Below, in pieces: positions 17,370 through 26,378 of a stretch of DNA of 64,000 bases. Position 1 is the stretch's first letter, and each line of letters starts with the position of its first letter. The notes below the pieces were generated by a model. The model had not been told where the DNA came from, did not search any database, and saw nothing but the letters and a program-made list of their open reading frames with translations. The stretch spans positions 1,488,001-1,552,000 of the forward strand of contig OY760498.1 in NCBI GenBank assembly GCA_963663675.1, given 5' to 3'. The position numbers and the translations under genes were made by a program. The stretch is from CAINVV01 sp963663675. Lineage in GTDB: Bacteria; Bacteroidota; Bacteroidia; Bacteroidales; Prolixibacteraceae.

Positions 17370-18977
17370 TTAATTGTTTACATGTTTAAACCATATTTGC
17401 CACATGTCATCCAGTTGCTTAACCTTTTCAGGAAACTTATCCGCGAGATTTGTAGTTTCGGTCCTGTCGTCTGCCAGGTTGAAGAGTTCCCAGGTTTTGC
17501 CCTGCAGGGAAGCTATTTTCCAGTCACCCAGCCTGGCAGCACGGCCGCCTTCATGCTCCCAGAACAGCGTGTCATGCACAGAAGTGGTTTTACCAAGAAT
17601 TAAAGGCATCAGATTTTTTCCATCCGGTTTTCTGGTCTTCAGACCATTTATTTCGGATGGATATTCAGTCCCGGAAATTTCCAGGCACGTAGGCAGGATA
17701 TCAATGACATGTCCAACTCCCGTGTTTATAGTATTGGCCTGATTCGCAAGATGTTCAGGCCAGTGCACAATGAAGGGCGTTTTGCTTCCGCCCTCATATG
17801 ACTCCTTTTTCCAGAACCGGTAGGGGGTGTTCACGGCACTGGCCCATGCATCTCCCAAATAGTTCCAGGTTGCCTGGGATCCGGGGTGTTCCGAATTATA
17901 GACGATCATTGTCGAGTCCCTGGTAAAGCCCGGCCTGTCAAATCCCGGAGGATATCCTCTTTCATAAGAAGCTCCGTTGTCCGACAAAAAGAATATAACT
18001 GTATTGTCATACATTTTCTTCTCTTTCAATTTATTTAGGATCATTCCAACTCCCTGATCCATCCTGTCCACCATAGCTGCATGAACAGCCATATTTTCAG
18101 CTTCTTTTTCCTTTTCCCTGCAATCCGCCCAGGATTTGCCCGAGGAATTTGCAGGCAGTGAATAAGTTGCGGGATCGATTAGTTTCATTTCTGCCATCCG
18201 CTGGTATCTTTTTGTCCGAAGTACTTCCCAGCCATCCTTGTAAACATTCTTGTATTTTGCAATATCTTCCGGTCTTGCATGAAGCGGCCAGTGAGGTGCT
18301 GTGTGTGCCACATAGAGAAAAAACGGCTTATCATCCTTGCTGAATTCTTCGATAAGGTCGAGGGACTTCCGGGTAATGAAGTCTGTCATGTAAAAATCAT
18401 CGGGTACTTTGGTGATGGGTTTTTCATTGTGGACCAGGCTAAACGGGTCAAAATAGTTTGCTACTCCCCAGATTATTCCATAGTGTTCTTCGAAACCCCT
18501 GTTGCAAGGGTAATTTTCAAGTGGAGAAAATGAGCCGTGATCCGTCTGGTGTGCCAGCCATCGCAGTTGATCCTGGTTGTTTTCCAGTGGCCTGGTAAGT
18601 GACAGGTGCCATTTCCCGGCCATTCCGGTATGATAACCACCTGATTTCAGAACTTCTGCCAGTGTGGCCGCATTCATATTCAGATTCACCCCCATGCCAT
18701 TGATCCCGACACTTTGCGGATATTGGCCCGTTAACAGGGAAGCCCTTGTCGGACAGCATCTTGCGCAATTGTAAAATTGGGTGAACCGGATTCCTGCAGC
18801 AGCAAGCCGGTCCAGGTTTGGAGTCTGTATTTCACTGCCATAGCAGCCAAGATCTGAATATCCCATATCGTCGGCCAGGATGATAACAATATTCGGGCGA
18901 CCGGAAACCTTATTCTGGGCAGAAAGTTGTCCGGACAACAGAGCCAGTCCTGCAAGAAGAACTTTATTTGTCAACAT
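17370..18977 (-). CDS. Sulfatase (arylsulfatase A-like), secreted
   Basis: 535 aa with a signal peptide (MLTNKVLLAGLALLSGQLSAQ). The formylglycine motif is CCPTR (C74-R78) in NCARCCPTRASLLTGQYP; metal DD is at residues 36-37 (IILADDMGYSDLGCYG). GKWHLS, HTAPHWPLHA and FLSDNGAS are further conserved elements. It is different in sequence from the sulfatase at 13036, so it probably has another substrate. Its leader shares the 16-bp ATTAATTAGAATCATT motif with that gene, suggesting common control. Confidence 0.93.
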   Translation of the reverse strand: MLTNKVLLAGLALLSGQLSAQNKVSGRPNIVIILADDMGYSDLGCYGSEIQTPNLDRLAAAGIRFTQFYNCARCCPTRASLLTGQYPQSVGINGMGVNLNMNAATLAEVLKSGGYHTGMAGKWHLSLTRPLENNQDQLRWLAHQTDHGSFSPLENYPCNRGFEEHYGIIWGVANYFDPFSLVHNEKPITKVPDDFYMTDFITRKSLDLIEEFSKDDKPFFLYVAHTAPHWPLHARPEDIAKYKNVYKDGWEVLRTKRYQRMAEMKLIDPATYSLPANSSGKSWADCREKEKEAENMAVHAAMVDRMDQGVGMILNKLKEKKMYDNTVIFFLSDNGASYERGYPPGFDRPGFTRDSTMIVYNSEHPGSQATWNYLGDAWASAVNTPYRFWKKESYEGGSKTPFIVHWPEHLANQANTINTGVGHVIDILPTCLEISGTEYPSEINGLKTRKPDGKNLMPLILGKTTSVHDTLFWEHEGGRAARLGDWKIASLQGKTWELFNLADDRTETTNLADKFPEKVKQLDDMWQIWFKHVNN

Positions 18978-18997
18978 AATCAGGCACTTATTTCTGG

Positions 18998-19033
18998 TAT
19001 TGACTGTGAATGTTTATAATGATTCTAATTAAT
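18998..19033 (-). promoter_or_regulatory. Leader of the second sulfatase with the shared 16-bp motif
   Basis: On the minus strand, ATTAATTAGAATCATT (19033-19018) is identical to the motif at 12993-13008 upstream of the other sulfatase. Here the palindrome is one base weaker (TTAGAAT C ATTATAA). It lies 40 nt before the start codon, compared with 27 nt in the first gene. Confidence 0.4.
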
Positions 19034-19185
19034 GAAGATACGCAAAAAACAGACTTAAAACCAGGTCAGAATGCAGGAAATTTAGCGCGTTCGATTAGAC
19101 CACGGGAAGGCGCAACTACTTGAGTCCGGGTCTGGACCAGCAGAGAAGACTTGCAGGGATTATTCCGGTGATGACTGTTGAGTTA

Positions 19186-20979
19186 TTAATGAAGATGAAA
19201 CTGCAGATCGCTCAGATTGCGGTATATACCATCCTTTAATTGTGTCAGTTCTGCATGGGTTCCCTGCTCGACAAGGCGGCCCTGATCAAGAACCAGTATC
19301 TGATCCGCTTTGCGTATTGTCGACAGTCGGTGGGCAATTACAACCGAGGTACGGCCGGTCATCAGTTTTTCAAGTGCATCCTGTACAAGCCGCTCAGACT
19401 CTGAATCCAGGGAGGAAGTAGCTTCATCCAGAATCAAAATTTTTGGATTTTTAAGTACAGCCCTGGCAATAGCAATTCGCTGTCTCTGACCTCCTGAAAG
19501 TTGCGTACCGCGTTCACCTACAACAGTGTCAAGCTTTTCAGGGAAACGCTGGATAAATTCCATGGCATTGGCCTTTTGTGCTGCTTCGGTTATCTCATCT
19601 TCAGTAGCTTTTTCTTTCCCGTACGCAATGTTTTCACGGATGGTGCCGCCAAAGAGGAAGATATCCTGTGGAACCAGTGCAATCTGGCTACGCAGGGCCG
19701 ACAATGGATAGGCGCTGCTTTCCCGGCCGTCGAAATATATTGTTCCCGGGGCTGTCTCATGCAATCGCAGGATCAGCGTTGCCATGGTCGATTTTCCGGC
19801 ACCACTGGCACCTACAAGTGCAACCATCTGGTTGGCTTCGATGGTCAGGTTGATATCTTTCAGTACATTTTCTTCCGGGCGTGACGGGTAGGCGAATGTC
19901 AGGTTTCTGAAATCAATGTTTCCTTTCAGTTCGTCATGAGGTTCAGAATCAACAACTTCAATAATCTCCTCTTCCTGCTCGTTGAATATGGTAAAAAGAT
20001 CCTCAGTGGCCCCGATAAATTTCTGTATGCTTGTATAGACGGATGCCAGACCACCAATAGTTCCACCCACAAAAGCAGAGTAGATTACGAATGAGAAAAG
20101 ATCCCCGGCTACCAGTTCACCACTGGCCAGTAATGATGAACCTTTCCAGATGACTGCCACCAGAGACCCAAATAAACCGAAAATAATAAATGCAGAAAAA
20201 GCGCCCCTGTATTTGCCGCTTTGCATACCAATTGCCGCTATTTCTGCCGTTTTTTTGCGATAACGCGCTATTTCAAAATATTCGTTGGTAAAAGTTTTTA
20301 CACTTTGAATCCCTTGCAGTGTCTCCTCAACAATTGTATTTGACTCGGCAACCTGTGCCTGAACCTGTTTTGAGAATTTACGGATGAACCTGCCAAAAAT
20401 CCGGGCAACTATCATGGTAGGAGGGAAGATGGCCAGCATGAACAGGGTCAGTTTTGGGGAGGTGAAGGCCAGGAGGATAATACCTCCGATAATAATGATG
20501 ATCTGGCGGATAAATTCAGCCAAAGTTGTGGTAAGTGTCTCCTGCAGAAGTATGATATCTGCTGAAATTCTGCTGTTTAGCTCCCCGACACGTCTTTGTT
20601 CGAAAAATCTCAGTGGCAGTTTAATCAAATGGTTGTAGGTTGCCTGGCGCAGGGATGCCAGTGTCTTTTCAGTTACATTGTTGAACAGAACCACCCTGAA
20701 ATAGGAAAACACCGATTGTGTGAGCAGAACTATTGCCAGAATGAGTGCCAGGGTGTTCAGGTTGTGAGAACTTGCTTCCTTGTTTCCTGAATTGACCAGC
20801 TCGCCAAGCAGTTTTGGAAAAGTAAGGTTGGCAAGGCTGGATCCCAAAAGGAAGAATAATCCGAGGATATATTCGCCCTGAAAGGGTTTCATGTACCTGT
20901 AAAGTTTGAATGCGTTGCGAAGTCCTTCGCGGGTTATTTTTTTCTTAACCGGGTTATCTGATGTTGTCTCTTTCTTCAT
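19186..20979 (-). CDS. ABC transporter, fused permease and ATPase (MsbA/multidrug type)
   Basis: Half-transporter that works as a homodimer in the inner membrane. Six transmembrane helices occupy roughly the first 310 residues; the nucleotide-binding domain has Walker A GASGAGKST, signature LSGGQRQRIAIARA and Walker B ILILDEATSS, then the H-loop in VIAHRLSTI. I choose the ATG at 20979 (597 aa) because GGAG lies a few bases upstream; an ATG at 21045 would add 22 residues without visible homology and without an RBS. The substrate could be a lipid such as lipid A precursor, or drugs; the sequence does not decide this. Confidence 0.92.
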   Translation of the reverse strand: MKKETTSDNPVKKKITREGLRNAFKLYRYMKPFQGEYILGLFFLLGSSLANLTFPKLLGELVNSGNKEASSHNLNTLALILAIVLLTQSVFSYFRVVLFNNVTEKTLASLRQATYNHLIKLPLRFFEQRRVGELNSRISADIILLQETLTTTLAEFIRQIIIIIGGIILLAFTSPKLTLFMLAIFPPTMIVARIFGRFIRKFSKQVQAQVAESNTIVEETLQGIQSVKTFTNEYFEIARYRKKTAEIAAIGMQSGKYRGAFSAFIIFGLFGSLVAVIWKGSSLLASGELVAGDLFSFVIYSAFVGGTIGGLASVYTSIQKFIGATEDLFTIFNEQEEEIIEVVDSEPHDELKGNIDFRNLTFAYPSRPEENVLKDINLTIEANQMVALVGASGAGKSTMATLILRLHETAPGTIYFDGRESSAYPLSALRSQIALVPQDIFLFGGTIRENIAYGKEKATEDEITEAAQKANAMEFIQRFPEKLDTVVGERGTQLSGGQRQRIAIARAVLKNPKILILDEATSSLDSESERLVQDALEKLMTGRTSVVIAHRLSTIRKADQILVLDQGRLVEQGTHAELTQLKDGIYRNLSDLQFHLH

Positions 20980-21085
20980 TTTAGCTCCAAAACTGTCATG
21001 GGATTGTACGTTTGTTTTTACTGTTATTCTCCGGAGAGGTTTCATCAGTAAATAATTTTGTTTTTAATTGCCTGATGGAATCGAA

Positions 21086-21152
21086 GATCAGCGAAGCTAA
21101 TGCCCACATAGTCATTTTCGGTTGGTGGGAAAATATTCTCATGGGCATTTCA
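21086..21152. repeat. Structured 67-bp dispersed element, copy 1
   Basis: Aligns without gaps to 38851-38917. The outer stem is AATGCCC (21099-21105) with GGGCATT (21143-21149); the inner stem is TGGGA (21126-21130) with TCTCA (21137-21141). The other copy has different bases in both stems but keeps the pairing. The intervening TCATTTTC-GTTG core is conserved. It lies in the 325-bp region between two divergent ABC genes. Confidence 0.6.
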
Positions 21153-21339
21153 CTTGATTAAATTATTGTTTTTTATTTTTTGCATGGAAACGAGGTAAAA
21201 AAAACACAGTATTACCAGATGAAGAAATCTCTTTTTCTTTGCTCAGGTCATGAAAGAAAGTTTATAAGATGCAGATAAACAAATTTATAACACGTTTTTT
21301 GATTTATCGGTAAATCCGGATTTCTTGTATCAAAATGGG

Positions 21340-21347
21340 TATCTTTG
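21340..21347 (+). promoter_or_regulatory. -7 promoter element of the ABC-F gene
   Basis: TATCTTTG is an exact match to the Bacteroidota -7 consensus TAnnTTTG and is followed by CGCC. It would place the transcript start roughly 10-20 bases before the ATG at 21371, which supports that start over the upstream in-frame ATG at 21335. A matching -33 box is not obvious. Confidence 0.5.
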
Positions 21348-21370
21348 CGCCTTCAAAAACAGATTCCTTT

Positions 21371-23014
21371 ATGATTTCAGTGGACGGACTTACAGTTGAA
21401 TTTGGCGGAACAACCCTTTTTTCAGACATTTCATTCGTTGTCAATGACAAAGACAGGATTGCACTGATGGGTAAAAACGGGGCAGGCAAATCCACGCTTC
21501 TAAAAATAATGGCAGGTGCAAAATCTGCCAGCAAGGGACGTATTTCGGTGCCAAAAGATTCTGTCATCGCCTATTTGCCACAACACTTACTTACTGAAGA
21601 CAAAAGGACAGTCTTTGAGGAGGCAGCTCTTGCTTTTGCCAGGATCCAGGAAATGGAAAGGGAAATTGCTTCATTAAATGAAGAACTTGCAATCAGAACT
21701 GACTATGAATCTGAAAGTTATAATAATATTATAGAGAAGGTTTCGATGCTCAGCGAGATGTATTATTCGATAGAGGAGACTAATTTTGATGCTGAAGTGG
21801 AGAAGATTTTGCTTGGACTTGGTTTTAACAGGGAGGATTTTACCCGTTCAACAAGTGAGTTCAGCGGTGGCTGGAGAATGCGCATCGAACTGGCAAAAAT
21901 ACTATTGCAAAAGCCGGATCTTATCCTGCTTGATGAGCCTACCAATCACCTTGACATTGAATCGGTACAGTGGCTGGAAGATTTTTTGATCAACAGTGCC
22001 AAAGCAGTTATGGTAATTTCACATGATAAAGCATTCATTGATTCTATCACCACCCGAACCATTGAAGTGACAATGGGCCGTATTTATGATTACAAGGTAA
22101 ACTACTCCAAATACCTGGAACTGCGCCGTGAAAGACGTGAGCAACAGCAAAAAGCCTTTGATGAGCAGCAAAAGATGATCGCGGAAACTACCGAGTTTAT
22201 TGAACGGTTCAAGGGTACCTATTCAAAAACGCTGCAAGTGCAGTCGAGGGTCAAAATGCTCGAAAAACTTGAACTTGTGGAGGTCGATGAGGTAGATAGT
22301 TCTGCATTACGGCTCAAATTTCCTCCTTCACCGCGTTCAGGCAACTATCCGGTCATTGTTGAAGCCCTGGGCAAAAGTTATGATGATCATCTTGTTTTTG
22401 CCAATGCCTCACTGACACTGGAACGTGGGGAAAAAATTGCTTTTGTCGGTAAAAACGGGGAGGGAAAGTCCACGCTGGTGAAAGCCATTATGAATGAAAT
22501 TGAATTCGAAGGTAAAATGTCGCTCGGACACAATACTCTGATAGGCTATTTCGCTCAAAACCAGGCTTCCCTGCTTAATGAGGAACTGACTGTTTTCCAG
22601 ACAATTGACGATGTAGCGGTCGGTGATATCCGTACTAAGATCAAAGACCTTCTTGGCGCATTCATGTTTGGCGGGGATGATATCAATAAAAAGGTGAAAA
22701 TTCTCTCCGGGGGAGAGCGAACCAGGCTTGCCATGGTAAAACTGCTCCTCGAGCCTGTAAACCTGTTGATCCTCGACGAGCCTACCAATCACCTGGATCT
22801 GCGAACCAAAGAGATACTTAAAAGTGCTTTGAAGGATTTCGATGGCACACTTATTCTCGTTTCTCACGACCGTGACTTCCTCGACGGACTGGTTTCTAAG
22901 GTATATGAATTTGGAAACAAGCAAGTTAGAGAGCACCTGGGAGATATTTACAGCTTCCTGCAAAAGAAAAAAATGAACAACCTCCGGGAACTGGAACGGA
23001 AAAATACCAGGTAA
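21371..23014 (+). CDS. ABC-F family ATPase (Uup/YbiT-like)
   Basis: 547 aa soluble protein with two ABC domains and no membrane segment. Domain 1: Walker A GKNGAGKST, signature FSGGWRMRIELAK, Walker B LILLDEPTNHLD. Domain 2: GKNGEGKST, LSGGERTRLAMVK and LLILDEPTNHLD. A charged linker (YLELRRERREQQQKAFDEQQ) joins them, as in ABC-F translation factors. These proteins act on ribosomes, either resolving stalled translation or giving antibiotic resistance; the sequence resembles housekeeping members. The start is chosen from the promoter position and the homologous MISVDGLTVEFGG start. Confidence 0.93.
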   Translation: MISVDGLTVEFGGTTLFSDISFVVNDKDRIALMGKNGAGKSTLLKIMAGAKSASKGRISVPKDSVIAYLPQHLLTEDKRTVFEEAALAFARIQEMEREIASLNEELAIRTDYESESYNNIIEKVSMLSEMYYSIEETNFDAEVEKILLGLGFNREDFTRSTSEFSGGWRMRIELAKILLQKPDLILLDEPTNHLDIESVQWLEDFLINSAKAVMVISHDKAFIDSITTRTIEVTMGRIYDYKVNYSKYLELRRERREQQQKAFDEQQKMIAETTEFIERFKGTYSKTLQVQSRVKMLEKLELVEVDEVDSSALRLKFPPSPRSGNYPVIVEALGKSYDDHLVFANASLTLERGEKIAFVGKNGEGKSTLVKAIMNEIEFEGKMSLGHNTLIGYFAQNQASLLNEELTVFQTIDDVAVGDIRTKIKDLLGAFMFGGDDINKKVKILSGGERTRLAMVKLLLEPVNLLILDEPTNHLDLRTKEILKSALKDFDGTLILVSHDRDFLDGLVSKVYEFGNKQVREHLGDIYSFLQKKKMNNLRELERKNTR

Positions 23015-23137
23015 CACAATTCTCTCCCGGCTCCGCATTTCATTCATTCATCGAAATTACAGCGGCTTTCATCGAATATGTTTTTCTGTAACTTATTTCT
23101 GGCCTACCTTTATTATTTAATTTAAAGATAGTCGGTT

Positions 23138-23872
23138 ATGAAATGGACCAAAGTATCCGTTGCAGTCAGTATGATCCTGATGATTACAGGATGTTCTGAT
23201 TTTTTTATGATTTGTTCACTCAACCCTTATTACCAGGAAAAAAGTATTACGCTGGTTCCGGAAATGGAGGGAAGCTGGACGGTCTCACCAATCAGGTTCA
23301 AAGAAGATCCAGGGAAAAAGGAGGATGGTGAGGATAAAAACCCTGAGGTCTGGAAAAATGTCGATACTACTTCTGTCTGGAAAATTGAAAGACGAATTGA
23401 CAAGGAAACGGTTAAAACAAAACAGGGTAAAGATTCTGTGACGTGTAAACCTTTGAATTTTTACACGGTAAAACTGAATTCCGCAGCGAATGATTCAACG
23501 CTCTACCAGTTTAAAATGACCCTGTTCCGCGTTAACAAGACGCTTTACGCGGATTTTATGCCATATGAGATTTCCGGTCTGGACAAAAGCAGGATGGCAA
23601 CAGAGAACTATTTCAAAATTCACACTTTGGCAAGAATAAACTTTCGGGATCAGCATCCGGAATTTTCGTGGCTGGGCGCCTCCAATATGAAGGAGATGAT
23701 TGAGGGTAAAAGGGTCAGGGTCAATTACCGCTGGGTTAACGATGCCGGCAGACTGCTCCTTGTCGGTAGTTCAGATCAGCTGACCGGTATGATAGAACGC
23801 TTTGCCGGCGATCCTCGATTTATTGACTGGGAAAGACAACCTGCCATGTTGAAGTTAAACCGTCTAAACTAA
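23138..23872 (+). CDS. Hypothetical lipoprotein
   Basis: 244 aa with a type II signal sequence: a hydrophobic stretch ending in ITGC, lipidated cysteine at C19. The rest is soluble, with WKIERRIDKETVKTKQGKDSV and FADPRFIDW-like segments (here FAGDPRFIDWER) and no domain I can name. It probably sits in the inner leaflet of the outer membrane or faces the periplasm. A TACCTTTA box (23105-23112, one mismatch to TAnnTTTG) lies 25 bp upstream. No clear functional link to its neighbours. Confidence 0.7.
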   Translation: MKWTKVSVAVSMILMITGCSDFFMICSLNPYYQEKSITLVPEMEGSWTVSPIRFKEDPGKKEDGEDKNPEVWKNVDTTSVWKIERRIDKETVKTKQGKDSVTCKPLNFYTVKLNSAANDSTLYQFKMTLFRVNKTLYADFMPYEISGLDKSRMATENYFKIHTLARINFRDQHPEFSWLGASNMKEMIEGKRVRVNYRWVNDAGRLLLVGSSDQLTGMIERFAGDPRFIDWERQPAMLKLNRLN

Positions 23873-23968
23873 AAAGATATAAAAGCCTCATGCACAAGAG
23901 TTCATCAAGGAAGATGAATATTAACGCGAAGGTTACATACGACAATTAGAAATAAAAATTATATACCT

Positions 23969-25204
23969 ATGAAAATTACAATCACCAGGAACCAGGTTTT
24001 TAAAGTGATGCATTTCCTGTTCTGGATTATTTCCGTCAACTGCTGGTATTTTGTATTCAATCCGGGTGTTGAAGCTAATTCATTGTTAAGGGGTGTGGAC
24101 GATTTAGGGGCAATTTATATTTCCCTGAATACTGTTTGTAGTTTTTACCTCATACTGCCATTGGCCTGGTACACCAACTGGCGGAAATGGGTAAAAATCC
24201 TCCTGACAGTGTTCTTTTTACTCCCTGTTGTGTATATTATATACGAATACATGCTCCCTGTCGCAAAAAGAGATGATCTTAGCCTGTTTGAGGAATATTT
24301 TGTCAGGGCCTATTTGTATGTTGTCGTCTTTCACCTGACAATTGTTTCTGCCGTGTACTTCAATCTTCGTACACTTACGAATAAATATCTGAAAATCAGT
24401 AAATTTGGTCTTTATGTGTTGTCTGTTTTGGCACTTGCCGTTGTTACAGCATTTTTAAATTTTGCATTGTTCGATTACTGCATTGATAAAATTTTCCCAT
24501 CAATATTTTTTATATCCTATTTCAGATTCTGGGAAGTTCTGGTGATTGTGTTAGCCTATCTAGTTTTTACCATTGCTATCTTCCTGGTGTGGCAATATGC
24601 CGGAATGTTGATCTCAAACCGTGAAAAAGCACAAAACGAACTTTCAGCACTCAAATCTCAAATCAATCCGCACTTTCTTTTCAACAACCTGAATACCATC
24701 TATTCAATGGCTTCAAATAACGATGAAAAGACAAAAGATGTAATATTGCAACTGTCTGATTTTCTCCGTTATGTGCTTTATGATACCTCCAGTGAATACA
24801 TTCCGCTTGAAAAGGAAGTAGAAATAATTAAAACATATATCGAACTGCAAAAGGCCCGTGTGAATCAGCAAATTACATCAATTAACCTCACAATGGAAGG
24901 GAACTGCGATAATATGCAGATTTCACCCTTGCTGCTGCTTCCGTTGGCGGAGAACTGTTTCAAACACGGATTAGGCAAGGATCCAGGGGCAATCAGGATA
25001 TTTATTGGAGTGGAAGGCAATCAGCTGCTTTTCAAAACTGAAAATACCATTTCACTGCGGGAAAATAATGGAGAGACAGAGAATGGCGGGATCGGAATAA
25101 ATAATGTGGAAAAACGCTTAAATTTGATCTATCCCAACCGGCATTCTATTTCATATGAGAGTAATGAAGGCCTTTTCAAAATGGAACTGAAGATTAAACT
25201 TTGA
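23969..25204 (+). CDS. LytS/YpdA-type sensor histidine kinase
   Basis: 411 aa. Four to six transmembrane helices occupy residues 10-215, followed by the His_kinase domain with the phospho-acceptor motif LKSQINPHFLFNNLNTIYSMA and a HATPase domain (LLLPLAENCFKHGL, GIGINNVEKRL). There is no separate sensor domain, so it probably senses through the membrane part. The adjacent response regulator begins 8 bp after the stop codon, so the two form one transcription unit. The signal and targets are unknown. Confidence 0.92.
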   Translation: MKITITRNQVFKVMHFLFWIISVNCWYFVFNPGVEANSLLRGVDDLGAIYISLNTVCSFYLILPLAWYTNWRKWVKILLTVFFLLPVVYIIYEYMLPVAKRDDLSLFEEYFVRAYLYVVVFHLTIVSAVYFNLRTLTNKYLKISKFGLYVLSVLALAVVTAFLNFALFDYCIDKIFPSIFFISYFRFWEVLVIVLAYLVFTIAIFLVWQYAGMLISNREKAQNELSALKSQINPHFLFNNLNTIYSMASNNDEKTKDVILQLSDFLRYVLYDTSSEYIPLEKEVEIIKTYIELQKARVNQQITSINLTMEGNCDNMQISPLLLLPLAENCFKHGLGKDPGAIRIFIGVEGNQLLFKTENTISLRENNGETENGGIGINNVEKRLNLIYPNRHSISYESNEGLFKMELKIKL

Positions 25205-25212
25205 GTAATAAT

Positions 25213-25908
25213 ATGATGAGGTGCATAGTTGTTGAAGATGAACCAGCTGCCCAGTCTGTTCTTGAACACAATATTTCCGTCTGTCCCGGATTGGAGTGTT
25301 GCGGGATTTTCGCTGACGCTTTCAGTGCCCAGGAATATCTTGATACCAACAAGGTCGATCTTATGTTCCTGGATATAAATTTGCCCGGTATGTCGGGAGT
25401 AAGTTTCCTTCGTACTTTGGTAAATCCACCGATGGTTATTTTTACTACCGCCTATTCGCAATATGCTATGGAAGGCTTTGATCTTGAGATTATTGACTTT
25501 CTTCTCAAACCATTTTCCTATGAACGGTTCAGCAAGGCCGTCAACAAGGCAAAGCAGAAATTAAATAGCCGCGTACCTTCGAATGACCCTTTTATGCTGA
25601 GCATCAAATCCGACCGAAGGATATACCAGGTACCGGTCGATGACATTCTGCTGGTTGAGGCATGCGGGGATTATGTTTCTGTCTTTTGTACAGATAAGAA
25701 ACTGGTTGTTCATGGAACATTGAAAAGCTGGGAAGAAAAGCTGGAGAGATTTTCATTTCAGAAGGTGCACAGGACTACATTGGTCAATGTTAAGAAAATA
25801 AGTCACATAGACGGGAATTTGATTCATGTCGGGTTGCACAAGGTGCCCATGTCTGAATCCTATAAGCAGGTACTGATTGACTTGATGTTTAAGGACCGCC
25901 AATACTGA
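25213..25908 (+). CDS. LytTR-family response regulator
   Basis: 231 aa from the ATG at 25213 (a second ATG follows directly; a TTG at 25201 overlaps the kinase stop). Receiver domain with D9/E10-type acidic pocket (VVEDEP) and phospho-acceptor D54 in LMFLDINLPG, K-loop FLLKPFSYERF. The C-terminal LytTR DNA-binding domain is visible as DRRIYQVPVDDILLVEACGDYVSVF and FQKVHRTTLVNVKKI. It is the partner of the LytS-like kinase immediately upstream. Confidence 0.93.
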   Translation: MMRCIVVEDEPAAQSVLEHNISVCPGLECCGIFADAFSAQEYLDTNKVDLMFLDINLPGMSGVSFLRTLVNPPMVIFTTAYSQYAMEGFDLEIIDFLLKPFSYERFSKAVNKAKQKLNSRVPSNDPFMLSIKSDRRIYQVPVDDILLVEACGDYVSVFCTDKKLVVHGTLKSWEEKLERFSFQKVHRTTLVNVKKISHIDGNLIHVGLHKVPMSESYKQVLIDLMFKDRQY

Positions 25909-26085
25909 AATTCGGGATTTCCGGGTTGGTTTCAGTTTTTAGAATGGTTCTAAAAGATCTAATGGTGCAAAAAATAGTAGATGGAATTGTACAAAAGGGA
26001 CGTTAATTTTGAGTTGTAAAGTTGAAGAGGAAGTGGGCTATGCCGGAGAGCAAACCACCAGCAATAAACTTCATGGATATATGGC

Positions 26086-26115
26086 AAAGCGGAGTTTAAC
26101 AGTTCCGCTTTTTAT
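26086..26115 (+). terminator. Terminator-like hairpin after the LytS/LytTR pair
   Basis: AAAGCGGA (26086-26093) pairs with TCCGCTTT (26104-26111) across a 10-nt loop and is followed by TTTATTT. It is 178 bp after the regulator stop codon, which is distant, so a small transcript in between cannot be excluded. Confidence 0.6.
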
Positions 26116-26175
26116 TTGCCAGTATCTTTTACAGCTAATAAAACTCATTTTTTGTTTTGATTACTTTTGAAATTG

Positions 26176-26210
26176 ATAACGGTTTCAGTTTATACAACTG
26201 AAACCGTTAT
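26176..26210. terminator. Perfect 15-bp hairpin, probable terminator of the inositol operon
   Basis: ATAACGGTTTCAGTT (26176-26190), a 5-nt loop TATAC, then AACTGAAACCGTTAT (26196-26210). It lies 169 bp beyond the iolG stop on the minus strand. Neither side has a long T run, so it could equally stabilise a transcript 3' end or act in both directions. Confidence 0.5.
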
Positions 26211-26378
26211 TCTATAAGGCTTTGAAGATAGTTTTATCAATTATTTTTTGCAATTATATCATAAAATTCAGTCTTCGAAGCAAAGAGCTCCTAACCATCT
26301 GATAATGTGCGTTTAATCGTGATTTTTTCACAAAGATTCATTGTCAATTAAATTCACATTTGGTTTGTTCTCAAATTT

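Larger units (their letters stand above)
25909..26378. other. Intergenic region with three hairpins
   Basis: No gene is visible. It holds an AT-rich palindrome, TTTTAGAA (25937-25944) and TTCTAAAA (25948-25955), then a terminator at 26086-26115, and a perfect 15-bp hairpin at 26176-26210. The last 150 bp before the iolG stop are AT-rich with nothing further recognised. Confidence 0.5.
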
